Positions 1 through 5,213 of a stretch of DNA of 5,213 nucleotides are shown in pieces. A program made the translations under genes and the position numbers. The stretch spans positions 1 through 5,213 of the forward strand of contig DIZU01000170.1 of assembly GCA_002429455.1 (NCBI GenBank), given 5' to 3'. The notes beneath the pieces are model-generated. The model worked only from the letters and a program-made list of their open reading frames with translations, searched no databases and was not told the origin of the DNA. Position 1 is the stretch's first letter; the number at the start of each line of letters is the position of its first letter. The stretch comes from Methylotenera sp. UBA6020 (GTDB taxonomy: Bacteria > Pseudomonadota > Gammaproteobacteria > Burkholderiales > Methylophilaceae).

Positions 1-1685
1 ACCAGTGGCTAGTAAGCATCACGCGCAAGCTACGCAATAATTTTTATTTATATCTAAGTGCCCTGCTCACGGTACTGGTGCTGCTTGATGCCGGCCTGTT
101 TCATGTGGGCGAAAATATGCGTGATCGCGCTTTTGATTTTATGGTGAAAAACCGTATTGTCGTGCCAAAGCCAGACGCTGATATAGTAATTGTTGATATT
201 AACGAGGCCTCACTGAGCGCTATGGCAAAAGAGTATGGTCGCTGGCCGTGGCCACGCCAAGTATTTGGTGAGTTTGTAGAAAACATTGAAGCCCAGCAAC
301 CAAAAGCGATTGTATTTGACATTTTGTTCAGTGACGCTGATGTTTATAACCCTGACAGCGATGCCTACTTTAACGATGTGATTGCTGGAACTAACAACAC
401 GTTTTTCCCAATGTTACGCTTATCTGAAGCCAGTGATGATTTAAGCAAAATTACACCAGATATGATTCCTGGGATTAAACGTATGCCACAAGATGCCAAT
501 CAGCCAGCCACTGAGTTGGCTAAAAAGCCCATTGCGGTAGTATTGCCACATTTTGATGCTGCGTTAAATTCCAAGCATCTAGGCACACATAATATCTATC
601 CAGATGCAGATGGCATTGTGCGCGAATACAAGCTTTGGCGTGATGAAAATGGTTGGCGCCTTCCATCGTTGCCTTTGGTGGTGGGTGATTTTGCACAAAT
701 GCATGCATTTCCGCTACCGCAAGACATGCTCATCAACTGGCGAGGCAAACCATTTACGTACCAATTTGCCACCTTTAGCGATGTCTATACAGACATGGCA
801 AGCAAAGTGAAGAAACGTGCGCCAAATGAGTTTGCTAACAAAATTGTAATTATCGGCTCTACCGCACCGTCACTTTTTGACCTAAAAGCCACCGCCATGG
901 CCAAGGCACATCCCGGCGTAGAAATTTTAGCCACCGCCATTGATAACATAAAACATAACGATTATTTACATGTATGGCGTGGGAAAACACCTTATATACT
1001 AATAAGCTTATTATTGATCTGGCTCACTGCGTTTGCGTTTTACCGCAATGTAGACCGCGACAAAGTGACTACCATATTCAGCAGCAGCCAAATAGGCTTG
1101 CTAACGCTTTCGTACCTTGCCATTAACTTTACCAATACTTATTTAGACATTACAGGGCCAATCACTTGGGCCGTAATGTACTTTAGTGTGGCAAAAATAT
1201 ATGCCCTTGCCAACGATCGTGCTATGCAGCGTTTGTTAGCTAATGATATTGAATCTGGCAAAAAAGGTGCAGCGGTATTATTGATGCCGATTATGATTGA
1301 AAATAAAGAATCATTCAGTGACGGCATGTTAAAAAAAGTACAACATAAGATTGAGCGACATCTTCAAATGCCTGCCACTGTTGAATTTTTGAAAGGCACG
1401 CAAAGTGGCATTTGGGGCTTATTTGGCGACATGATCACGGTGAGCTGGGCGTACTCCAAGAATGATGCAGCAGCGGCTGCAAAAGTCATGCAAGATGCCA
1501 ACCAATTAGGACTACAATTAAAAACGTTGCTGCAAAACACTGGTATGCCTGATGGTACTGCCGTGCGTTACATACAGCATCTTGGCACACTCAATGCTGA
1601 CAAACCGATGGATAGTCAATGGCGCGGCTTGTTTGCACAGGCCATTATCAAATTAGATATTTTAGAAAGAGACCAACCATCATGA
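1..1685 (+). CDS. CHASE2 domain sensor protein with four membrane segments and an unassigned cytoplasmic C-terminal domain (5' partial)
   Basis: This is a likely inner-membrane sensor with a periplasmic CHASE2 domain. The first start codon in the window is GTG at 78, but the frame is open back to base 3 and that GTG sits inside a hydrophobic helix (about 42-107, reading NFYLYLSALLTVLVLLDAGL). The true start therefore lies upstream of the window. Counting residues from GTG 78, CHASE2 runs from about 12 to 300. Family hallmarks are DIVIVDINEASL (35-46), WPWPR (56-60), AIVFDILFSD (77-86) and NKIVIIGSTAPSLFDLKAT (254-272). Three further helices follow at about 304-323, 330-350 and 355-377, with the charged RNVDRDK loop inside, so the C-terminus is cytoplasmic. 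CHASE2 proteins usually end in a class III cyclase, kinase or GGDEF domain. The roughly 155 residues here show no GGDEF, histidine-kinase or intact cyclase motif. The stop overlaps the next start (ATGA). CHASE2 assignment is firm; ligand and output are unknown. Confidence 0.9.
   Translation, partial: QWLVSITRKLRNNFYLYLSALLTVLVLLDAGLFHVGENMRDRAFDFMVKNRIVVPKPDADIVIVDINEASLSAMAKEYGRWPWPRQVFGEFVENIEAQQPKAIVFDILFSDADVYNPDSDAYFNDVIAGTNNTFFPMLRLSEASDDLSKITPDMIPGIKRMPQDANQPATELAKKPIAVVLPHFDAALNSKHLGTHNIYPDADGIVREYKLWRDENGWRLPSLPLVVGDFAQMHAFPLPQDMLINWRGKPFTYQFATFSDVYTDMASKVKKRAPNEFANKIVIIGSTAPSLFDLKATAMAKAHPGVEILATAIDNIKHNDYLHVWRGKTPYILISLLLIWLTAFAFYRNVDRDKVTTIFSSSQIGLLTLSYLAINFTNTYLDITGPITWAVMYFSVAKIYALANDRAMQRLLANDIESGKKGAAVLLMPIMIENKESFSDGMLKKVQHKIERHLQMPATVEFLKGTQSGIWGLFGDMITVSWAYSKNDAAAAAKVMQDANQLGLQLKTLLQNTGMPDGTAVRYIQHLGTLNADKPMDSQWRGLFAQAIIKLDILERDQPS
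1664..1672 (+). promoter_or_regulatory. Weak ribosome binding site for the SH3-like gene
   Basis: A purine-rich AGAAAGAGA lies 9 bases before the ATG at 1682, inside the end of the CHASE2 gene. It is a poor match to AGGAGG. Together with the ATGA overlap this suggests that translation depends partly on ribosomes finishing the upstream gene. It supports the 1682 start over the in-frame ATG at 1619, which would place about 21 polar residues ahead of the signal peptide. Confidence 0.4.
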
Positions 1686-2197
1686 AAAGATTAAAACACA
1701 TACTCATTGCGGCGAGCTTTCTGCCCATGCTATATGCTGGACTAAGCATCGCCGCTGAAACTGGCAGCGCGCTTAAAAATGACAGCATGCGCTTTGAGCC
1801 GTTTGCTGATGCTAAAGTGACCGGTAGCTTAAGTCGCGGTGACACCCTTGAAATACTGAAAAAACAAGGCGCTTGGTTGCAGGTTAAAACCAAAAAAACC
1901 ACGGGCTGGGTACATTTACTGTCTGTAAAACGGGGTAGTGCCAGTTCCAGCAATCAAGTTGCCGGCGTATTAGCAGCGGCAAATGGTCGTGCTGGCACGG
2001 GCCAAGTGGTCTCCACTACAGGCATTCGTGGTTTGAGTGAACAAGAACTCAAAGCCGCTAAATTTAACGAAACTGAAATCAAAACACTGGAAGGCTATAC
2101 CTTAAGTGCTGAACAAGGTCGTAAATTTGCCGCCGCCGGTGACTTAAAAACAGTGGCGTTCCCGACCTTAAAAGCACCAGAAGGAGTTTCAAAATGA
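1682..2197 (+). CDS. Secreted SH3-like (bacterial SH3b) domain protein with conserved C-terminal module
   Basis: This is a predicted periplasmic protein of 171 residues. Residues 1-25 form a Sec signal peptide: MKRLK, a hydrophobic core, then cleavage after SIAA (about residue 24 or 25). Residues 28-84 fit a bacterial SH3 fold, with the typical order of a Phe-Glu-Pro-Phe segment, GSLSRGDTLEIL, GAWLQVKT and GWVHLLSV. SH3b domains usually bind peptidoglycan or protein partners. After a Gly/Ala/Ser-rich linker (85-107) comes a second module, about 108-165. It begins VVSTTGIRGLSEQELKAA, contains FNETEIKTLEGY and is predicted mostly helical. I recall similar tails in SH3 proteins encoded beside M48 proteases, but I do not know its function. 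The start was chosen at the ATG overlapping the upstream stop because it begins exactly at the signal peptide. The stop overlaps the M48 start by ATGA, so the product probably works with that protease; this is inference from context. Confidence 0.85.
   Translation: MKRLKHILIAASFLPMLYAGLSIAAETGSALKNDSMRFEPFADAKVTGSLSRGDTLEILKKQGAWLQVKTKKTTGWVHLLSVKRGSASSSNQVAGVLAAANGRAGTGQVVSTTGIRGLSEQELKAAKFNETEIKTLEGYTLSAEQGRKFAAAGDLKTVAFPTLKAPEGVSK
2181..2186 (+). promoter_or_regulatory. Ribosome binding site for the M48 protease gene
   Basis: AAGGAG lies 7 bases before the ATG at 2194 and inside the end of the SH3-like gene. It is a strong Shine-Dalgarno match. It decides the start at 2194 over the in-frame ATGs at 2206 and 2230, which have no comparable site at the right distance. 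Confidence 0.8.
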
Positions 2198-3156
2198 GAA
2201 CTTCCATGAGCGCTTTGAAGAAAATTGCAATGCATAAAAATCTCTTTATTTCTGCACTACTTGCCAGCTTACTTGGTAGCCTAAACTTACCTGCTGCGGC
2301 TTTTGATTTAACAGGCGCGCTGAAAGATGCGGTAGAAAAGCAAATAGATCAGAAAACAGACCAAAAAACAGATACACCGCCATCTACCGGCACCACACCA
2401 GCTAGCACTGCGGCCTCATCTGCGAAGGCATCCCGACCTTCTATTAACTGGAAAAACCCAAGTAAAGAAGAAGAAATTGCTTTAGGTCGCGAAATTACCG
2501 GCAATTTACTGGGTGCCGCCCCGTTGGTAAAAGACGCCGCTTTACAAAAATACGTCAACTCAGTGGGTCGCTGGGTTGCATCGCAGTCAGATCGTCCAGA
2601 TTTACCTTGGCGTTTTGGCGTGATTGATAGTGACGATTTGAATGCATTTGCAGCACCTGGTGGCTATGTGGTGGTCACCAAAGGTTTGTATCGCAAACTC
2701 GCTAATGAAGCGCAACTGGCTGGCGTACTCGGCCATGAAATCGGCCATGTAGTAAAAAAACACCAGCTTAAAGTTCTGCAAAAACAACAACTATTAAATA
2801 TAGGCGCAAATTTTTTGAGTGACAAATTTGCTAAAGATAACAAACTTGCCAGCAAAGCCATTGGTAGTGGCGCTGAAATTAGCGCCCGTAGTTTAGATAA
2901 AAGCGCAGAGTATGAAGCTGACCGATTAGGGGTAAGTTACGCTACGCGAGCAGGCTATGAACCTTTTGGTCTGGCTGACGTGTTGCAAACGTTAGGTCAA
3001 ACGAACAAAAATGATAGCAGCGTTGCGTTACTGTTCAAAACACATCCGCTGCCTGATGATAGATTAGCGGCGTTGGGTGATGCGGTAGGTAGCAAATTAG
3101 ACAATATTAAAAATGGTAAAACGCTAGAAAATAGATTTTATCAACTCAAGAACTAA
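2194..3156 (+). CDS. Secreted M48 family zinc metalloprotease
   Basis: This is a predicted periplasmic zinc endopeptidase of 320 residues, related to the Oma1/LoiP/BepA group that degrades misfolded or misassembled envelope proteins. Residues 1-36 look like a signal peptide with a long n-region, a hydrophobic core (about 17-31) and cleavage after PAAA. There is no lipobox cysteine, so unlike LoiP it should be soluble. A Gln/Lys/Thr/Ser/Pro-rich low-complexity linker follows (about 49-85). The catalytic domain spans about 90-310. It shows NAFAAPGGYVVVTKGL (150-165), the zinc motif HEIGH (181-185, catalytic Glu182), the third ligand Glu239 in the ExxxD motif of EYEADRLG, and THPLPDDR (283-290). 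The last resembles the segment carrying the regulatory His of BepA. There is no C-terminal TPR domain, so this is a short-form enzyme. It is the last gene of the operon, joined to the SH3-like gene by ATGA. Family assignment is firm; substrates are unknown. Confidence 0.93.
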   Translation: MRTSMSALKKIAMHKNLFISALLASLLGSLNLPAAAFDLTGALKDAVEKQIDQKTDQKTDTPPSTGTTPASTAASSAKASRPSINWKNPSKEEEIALGREITGNLLGAAPLVKDAALQKYVNSVGRWVASQSDRPDLPWRFGVIDSDDLNAFAAPGGYVVVTKGLYRKLANEAQLAGVLGHEIGHVVKKHQLKVLQKQQLLNIGANFLSDKFAKDNKLASKAIGSGAEISARSLDKSAEYEADRLGVSYATRAGYEPFGLADVLQTLGQTNKNDSSVALLFKTHPLPDDRLAALGDAVGSKLDNIKNGKTLENRFYQLKN

Positions 3157-3199
3157 CTTTTGCATTTAGCAATTGAATAATTTGACTAAAACAATACAA

Positions 3200-3231
3200 C
3201 GCATAGAAACCTGTCCTGTGGTTTCTATGCG
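3200..3231 (+). terminator. Perfect 12-bp inverted repeat, possible operon terminator
   Basis: The arms CGCATAGAAACC (3200-3211) and GGTTTCTATGCG (3220-3231) pair perfectly around an 8-base loop, 43 bases after the M48 stop. On the + strand only GTTCTTC follows, which is a poor U tract. On the - strand the hairpin is followed by TTGTATTGTTTT, which is more U-rich. The position suits the end of the three-gene operon. Because of the poor + tail it could instead be an mRNA-stabilising hairpin or a dispersed repeat. Confidence 0.55.
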
Positions 3232-3252
3232 GTTCTTCACAAACGAGTTTTA

Positions 3253-3277
3253 AACATTATCTTAAAATAACATTATC
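3253..3277. repeat. 9-bp direct repeat AACATTATC, 16-bp period
   Basis: AACATTATC occurs at 3253-3261 and again at 3269-3277, with 7 bases between the copies. In such AT-rich DNA this may be chance. It could also be a pair of regulator half-sites upstream of the channel gene. Confidence 0.35.
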
Positions 3278-3335
3278 GATCAATATGTTAAGTTGTGGAT
3301 AGCGGCATTAATTCACTGATTAAATACTAATTCTA

Positions 3336-3364
3336 TTGTGACATATCGTCAATTGAGCGAAAAT
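3336..3364 (+). promoter_or_regulatory. Weak candidate sigma70 promoter for the channel gene
   Basis: TTGTGA (3336-3341) and GAAAAT (3359-3364) are separated by 17 bases. Each matches 4 of 6 consensus positions. This would give a leader of roughly 80 bases before the ATG at 3453. In AT-rich intergenic DNA such matches are common, so this is only a candidate. Confidence 0.2.
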
Positions 3365-3388
3365 AAAAAAGCCATTGCACTACAAAGA

Positions 3389-3427
3389 TTGCTAATCAAA
3401 ACTGGATTCTTGCTTCATTATTAGCAA
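3389..3427. repeat. 8-bp inverted repeat in the leader of the channel gene
   Basis: TTGCTAAT (3389-3396) and ATTAGCAA (3420-3427) are exact reverse complements with 23 bases between them. The centres are 31 bp apart, about three helical turns, and the right arm ends 13 bases before the ribosome binding site. It could be an operator or a leader hairpin, or chance. Confidence 0.35.
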
Positions 3428-3440
3428 AGTAAAATCAATC

Positions 3441-3446
3441 GAGGAG
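3441..3446 (+). promoter_or_regulatory. Ribosome binding site for the channel gene
   Basis: GAGGAG lies 6 bases before the ATG at 3453 and is a strong Shine-Dalgarno match. It fixes the start of the channel-like gene. Confidence 0.75.
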
Positions 3447-3452
3447 CGCGTC

Positions 3453-4118
3453 ATGCAATATCAAATTGATACTTTTCTATTATCGCTTAATCAATTTTGG
3501 CAACAAGTCGCTACGTTTTTTCCAAAACTCCTTGCCGTGATCGTTATATTATTTTTTGGCTGGTTGATGGCTAAAGTGGCACGGATTGCTGCAAAACGCT
3601 TCTTAAAGTTGGTTAAATTTGATCAGTTTTCGGGTAAATCAGGTCTGGAATCGTTTCTAAAAAATGACGATTTTGATGTATCACTGAGCGGCATCATCAG
3701 CCAAGTAATCTATTGGTTGGTGATTTTACTATTTGTGATCACAGGGGCTAATGCACTAGGACTTACCGATGTAGCCGTCATGCTCAATCACCTTGCCAAC
3801 TACCTACCAAAAATTATCGTGGCTATTGTCGTGTTGATATTTGGTACTTTGTTGAGTCGCTTTATTAATCGCTTGGTTTTTGCGTGGCTGCATAGCATCA
3901 AATTTGAAGGCGCGCTAACCATTAGTACGTCTGCAGAATATCTGGTACAGATATTTGCATTATTTGTTGCACTGGAGCAGTTAGATATTGGCACTCAATT
4001 ACTCACCGCACTATTTATCATCATGTTTGGCGCGGTGTTCCTTGCACTTGCCATCGCTTTTGGTCTTGGTGGTAAAGAATGGGCTGCCAAGATTATTAAC
4101 GAAAGACAAAAGAAATAA
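3453..4118 (+). CDS. Small mechanosensitive-channel-like membrane protein (conserved TM-helix repeat family)
   Basis: This is a predicted inner-membrane protein of 221 residues. Hydrophobic helices lie at about 24-46, 78-100, 119-141, 162-178 and 181-204. The protein is internally repeated: FFPKLLAVIVILFFGWLMAK (22-41) matches YLPKIIVAIVVLIFGTLLSR (117-136), and each is followed by a second helix and a Gly/Leu-rich turn. A third, partial unit begins near 185 and ends AIAFGLGGKEWAAKII (201-216), which recalls the pore-helix end of MscS. The cytoplasmic beta domain and C-terminal cage of MscS are absent. This fits the conserved TM-helix family that includes CmpX-type proteins, often annotated as mechanosensitive channels; a role in osmotic or membrane-stress response is inference from that family. 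A strong ribosome binding site precedes it, and it appears to be transcribed alone. Family placement is fairly sure; actual channel activity is not. Confidence 0.82.
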   Translation: MQYQIDTFLLSLNQFWQQVATFFPKLLAVIVILFFGWLMAKVARIAAKRFLKLVKFDQFSGKSGLESFLKNDDFDVSLSGIISQVIYWLVILLFVITGANALGLTDVAVMLNHLANYLPKIIVAIVVLIFGTLLSRFINRLVFAWLHSIKFEGALTISTSAEYLVQIFALFVALEQLDIGTQLLTALFIIMFGAVFLALAIAFGLGGKEWAAKIINERQKK

Positions 4119-4119
4119 A

Positions 4120-4163
4120 TTCATCACACAAGTGCCATGCCACTTTGTTTACATGTGAATGAA
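4120..4163. terminator. Weak, possibly bidirectional terminator hairpin between convergent genes
   Basis: AAGTG (4130-4134) pairs with CACTT (4141-4145) around a 6-base loop, followed on the + strand by TGTTT. Outer bases TTCAT (4120-4124) and ATGAA (4159-4163) can extend it as an imperfect stem. It sits in the 63-base gap between the channel gene and the permease gene, where both transcripts must end. The stem is short, so this is tentative. Confidence 0.35.
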
Positions 4164-4181
4164 GGGTAATGACGCTCAATG

Positions 4182-5213
4182 CTATATTAAGTCCCTAGCA
4201 CGTAATTCCGCTTTGATATAAGCATAATAGATAGGAGCCGCTACAATGCCAGGCAAGCCAAAAGCGGCTTCCATGCACAGCATGGCTATCAACAACTCCC
4301 AGGCACTTGCGTGAATTTGACCACCTACAATGCGTGCATTCAAAAAGTACTCAAACTTATGAATAACTATTAAATAGACCAAGGAGCCAATTGCCACACT
4401 CAATGACTGACTCAAACTCACAACCACAATGATCGTGTTGGAAATTAGATTTCCGATCACGGGAATCAAGCCCACCACAAATGTAATCGTGATCAGGGTC
4501 TTAACGAGCGGCAGATGAACACCCATTAAAGGTAAAACTATCGTCAAATAAATTGCCGTGAAAAAAGTATTGATCGCAGCAATGCGCAACTGCGCGAATA
4601 CCACACGTCTGAAAGCATTGCCAAACAAACTGCTGCGCCCAGCCAATGCACGTGCAAACGGCTTAAAGTGATCCATGCCTACGGCATCACGCAACGCCAA
4701 CATACCGCCTATCACGATCCCGATTAAGATGTGTGCGGTAGCACGGCCGGCTTCTTTACCAACCACTTGCAACTCATCTGCATGTGTACGTAGCCAGAGG
4801 GTTGCCTGCTCCTTAAAAGTAATGGCATCCGCTGGCAAATGCTCAAGTAACCAACTAGGCAAAATTTTGCGTGAGTCTTCAAGAATCTGCGCCATTTTTG
4901 CCAACAGCACGGTAATACTGCCGGCATCTGATCTTAAAAAAGCAACTAAGCCTAGACTAGCAAGCACTAACAGGCTGACAACGACAGCGACTAGAATACC
5001 CACTGCCCACAGTTTTGAACGATTGCTAGGATGCTTACTTGGAAAGCGACGTGCAATGTAAGGGGTCATGATATGCACTAGCTCATACACCAACAAACCA
5101 GCTAGCAACGCGGGTAGTAAGTGAAACATCAGTACAAAAAACAAAGCAACGGCCGTTAAAACCCAAGCCAATATTTCATAGACAGATGGTGATGGCACTT
5201 GCGTTTTTCTTAT
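4182..5213 (-). CDS. AI-2E family (PerM/UPF0118) membrane transporter (5' end probably outside the window)
   Basis: This is a predicted polytopic inner-membrane permease. The first start codon in the window is GTG, complementing 5196-5198, which gives 338 residues. The frame stays open through the last base, adding IRKTQ, and no good ribosome binding site precedes the GTG, so the true start is probably just upstream. Counting from GTG, hydrophobic segments lie at about 8-25, 26-46, 64-88, 152-170, 206-225, 231-262, 265-283 and 300-327. A more polar stretch at about 90-150 corresponds to the large loop of the family. Family signatures are GLIPVIGNLISN (243-254), a helix with KFEYFLNARIVGG (281-293), and FGLPGIVAAPIYYAY (313-327) near the end. 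Members include E. coli TqsA, PerM and YdiK, with proposed roles in autoinducer-2 export or cation/proton exchange; the substrate cannot be told from sequence. It converges on the channel gene and is not part of that transcript. Confidence 0.88.
   Translation of the reverse strand: MRKTQVPSPSVYEILAWVLTAVALFFVLMFHLLPALLAGLLVYELVHIMTPYIARRFPSKHPSNRSKLWAVGILVAVVVSLLVLASLGLVAFLRSDAGSITVLLAKMAQILEDSRKILPSWLLEHLPADAITFKEQATLWLRTHADELQVVGKEAGRATAHILIGIVIGGMLALRDAVGMDHFKPFARALAGRSSLFGNAFRRVVFAQLRIAAINTFFTAIYLTIVLPLMGVHLPLVKTLITITFVVGLIPVIGNLISNTIIVVVSLSQSLSVAIGSLVYLIVIHKFEYFLNARIVGGQIHASAWELLIAMLCMEAAFGLPGIVAAPIYYAYIKAELRARDLI

Larger units (their letters stand above)
3157..3452. other. Intergenic region between the M48 gene and the channel gene
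   Basis: This 296-base AT-rich gap has no credible coding sequence. It contains the 12-bp hairpin at 3200-3231, a 9-bp direct repeat at 3253-3261 and 3269-3277, an 8-bp inverted repeat at 3389-3396 and 3420-3427, and the ribosome binding site at 3441-3446. A promoter for the channel gene must probably lie here. The best sigma70-like pair I can find is weak. Confidence 0.6.

Noticed and set aside
78..80. GTG at 78 as the true start of the CHASE2 gene
   Set aside because: It falls inside the first membrane helix, and the frame is open upstream to the window edge, so a full helix and a basic N-terminal stretch would be lost.
1619..1681. Longer version of the SH3-like gene starting at ATG 1619
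   Set aside because: It would add 21 polar, charged residues before a complete signal peptide and overlap the CHASE2 gene by 67 bases. The ATG at 1682 gives an ideal signal peptide and a normal ATGA overlap.
1648..1953. A 101-residue reading frame on the - strand
   Set aside because: It is antisense to the SH3-like gene, whose signal peptide and domain pattern are clear, and it crosses the operon junction.
2326..2448. Lys/Gln/Thr/Pro/Ser-rich stretch in the M48 protein as a DNA repeat or insertion
   Set aside because: It contains only a short imperfect repeat (QKTDQKTD) and reads as an ordinary flexible linker between signal peptide and catalytic domain.
3157..3452. Small RNA gene or riboswitch in the intergenic gap
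   Set aside because: Apart from the 12-bp hairpin and small repeats there is no recognisable riboswitch core, and no clear promoter plus terminator pair that would define an RNA gene.
4675..5061. A 128-residue reading frame on the + strand
   Set aside because: It lies wholly antisense to the AI-2E permease, its translation is Ser/Thr/Arg/Ala-rich with no recognisable domain, and no ribosome binding site is evident.
4182..5213. Calling the permease a quorum-sensing AI-2 exporter
   Set aside because: The family name comes from one E. coli member. Other members are linked to cation/proton exchange, and there is no luxS or other quorum-sensing gene in the window.

Overview
The window looks like a moderately AT-rich stretch of a Gram-negative, probably proteobacterial, chromosome. 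The evidence is Sec-type signal peptides on predicted periplasmic proteins, typical AGGAG-type ribosome binding sites, and CHASE2, M48 and AI-2E family proteins of proteobacterial type. A betaproteobacterium such as a Methylophilaceae member would fit, but that is only an impression from gene content and composition. I see no mobile element, CRISPR array, tRNA or rRNA.

Region 1 (1-3156, + strand) is a tight three-gene operon. It holds a membrane-anchored CHASE2 sensor protein whose true start lies before the window, a secreted SH3-like protein with a conserved C-terminal module, and a secreted M48 zinc metalloprotease with the HEIGH motif. Both junctions are ATGA overlaps, so the three genes are probably translationally coupled and work together. 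A reasonable inference is an envelope sensing and proteolysis or quality-control unit. The CHASE2 protein lacks recognisable catalytic motifs at its cytoplasmic end, but the predicted order of secondary structure there recalls a degenerate nucleotide-cyclase palm domain.

Region 2 (3157-3452) is intergenic. It holds a perfect 12-bp hairpin that may end the operon, a 9-bp direct repeat, an 8-bp inverted repeat and a good ribosome binding site for the next gene. No strong promoter is visible.

Region 3 (3453-4118, + strand) is a small integral membrane protein of the conserved TM-helix, mechanosensitive-channel-like family. It is built of repeated helices and has no MscS cytoplasmic beta domain.

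Region 4 (4182-5213, - strand) is an AI-2E (PerM/UPF0118) family permease that converges on the channel gene across a 63-bp gap with a weak hairpin. Its reading frame is still open at the right edge of the window, so its real start is probably outside.

Nothing here amounts to a clearly new system. The most interesting item is the CHASE2 / SH3-like / M48 operon with its unassigned domains.
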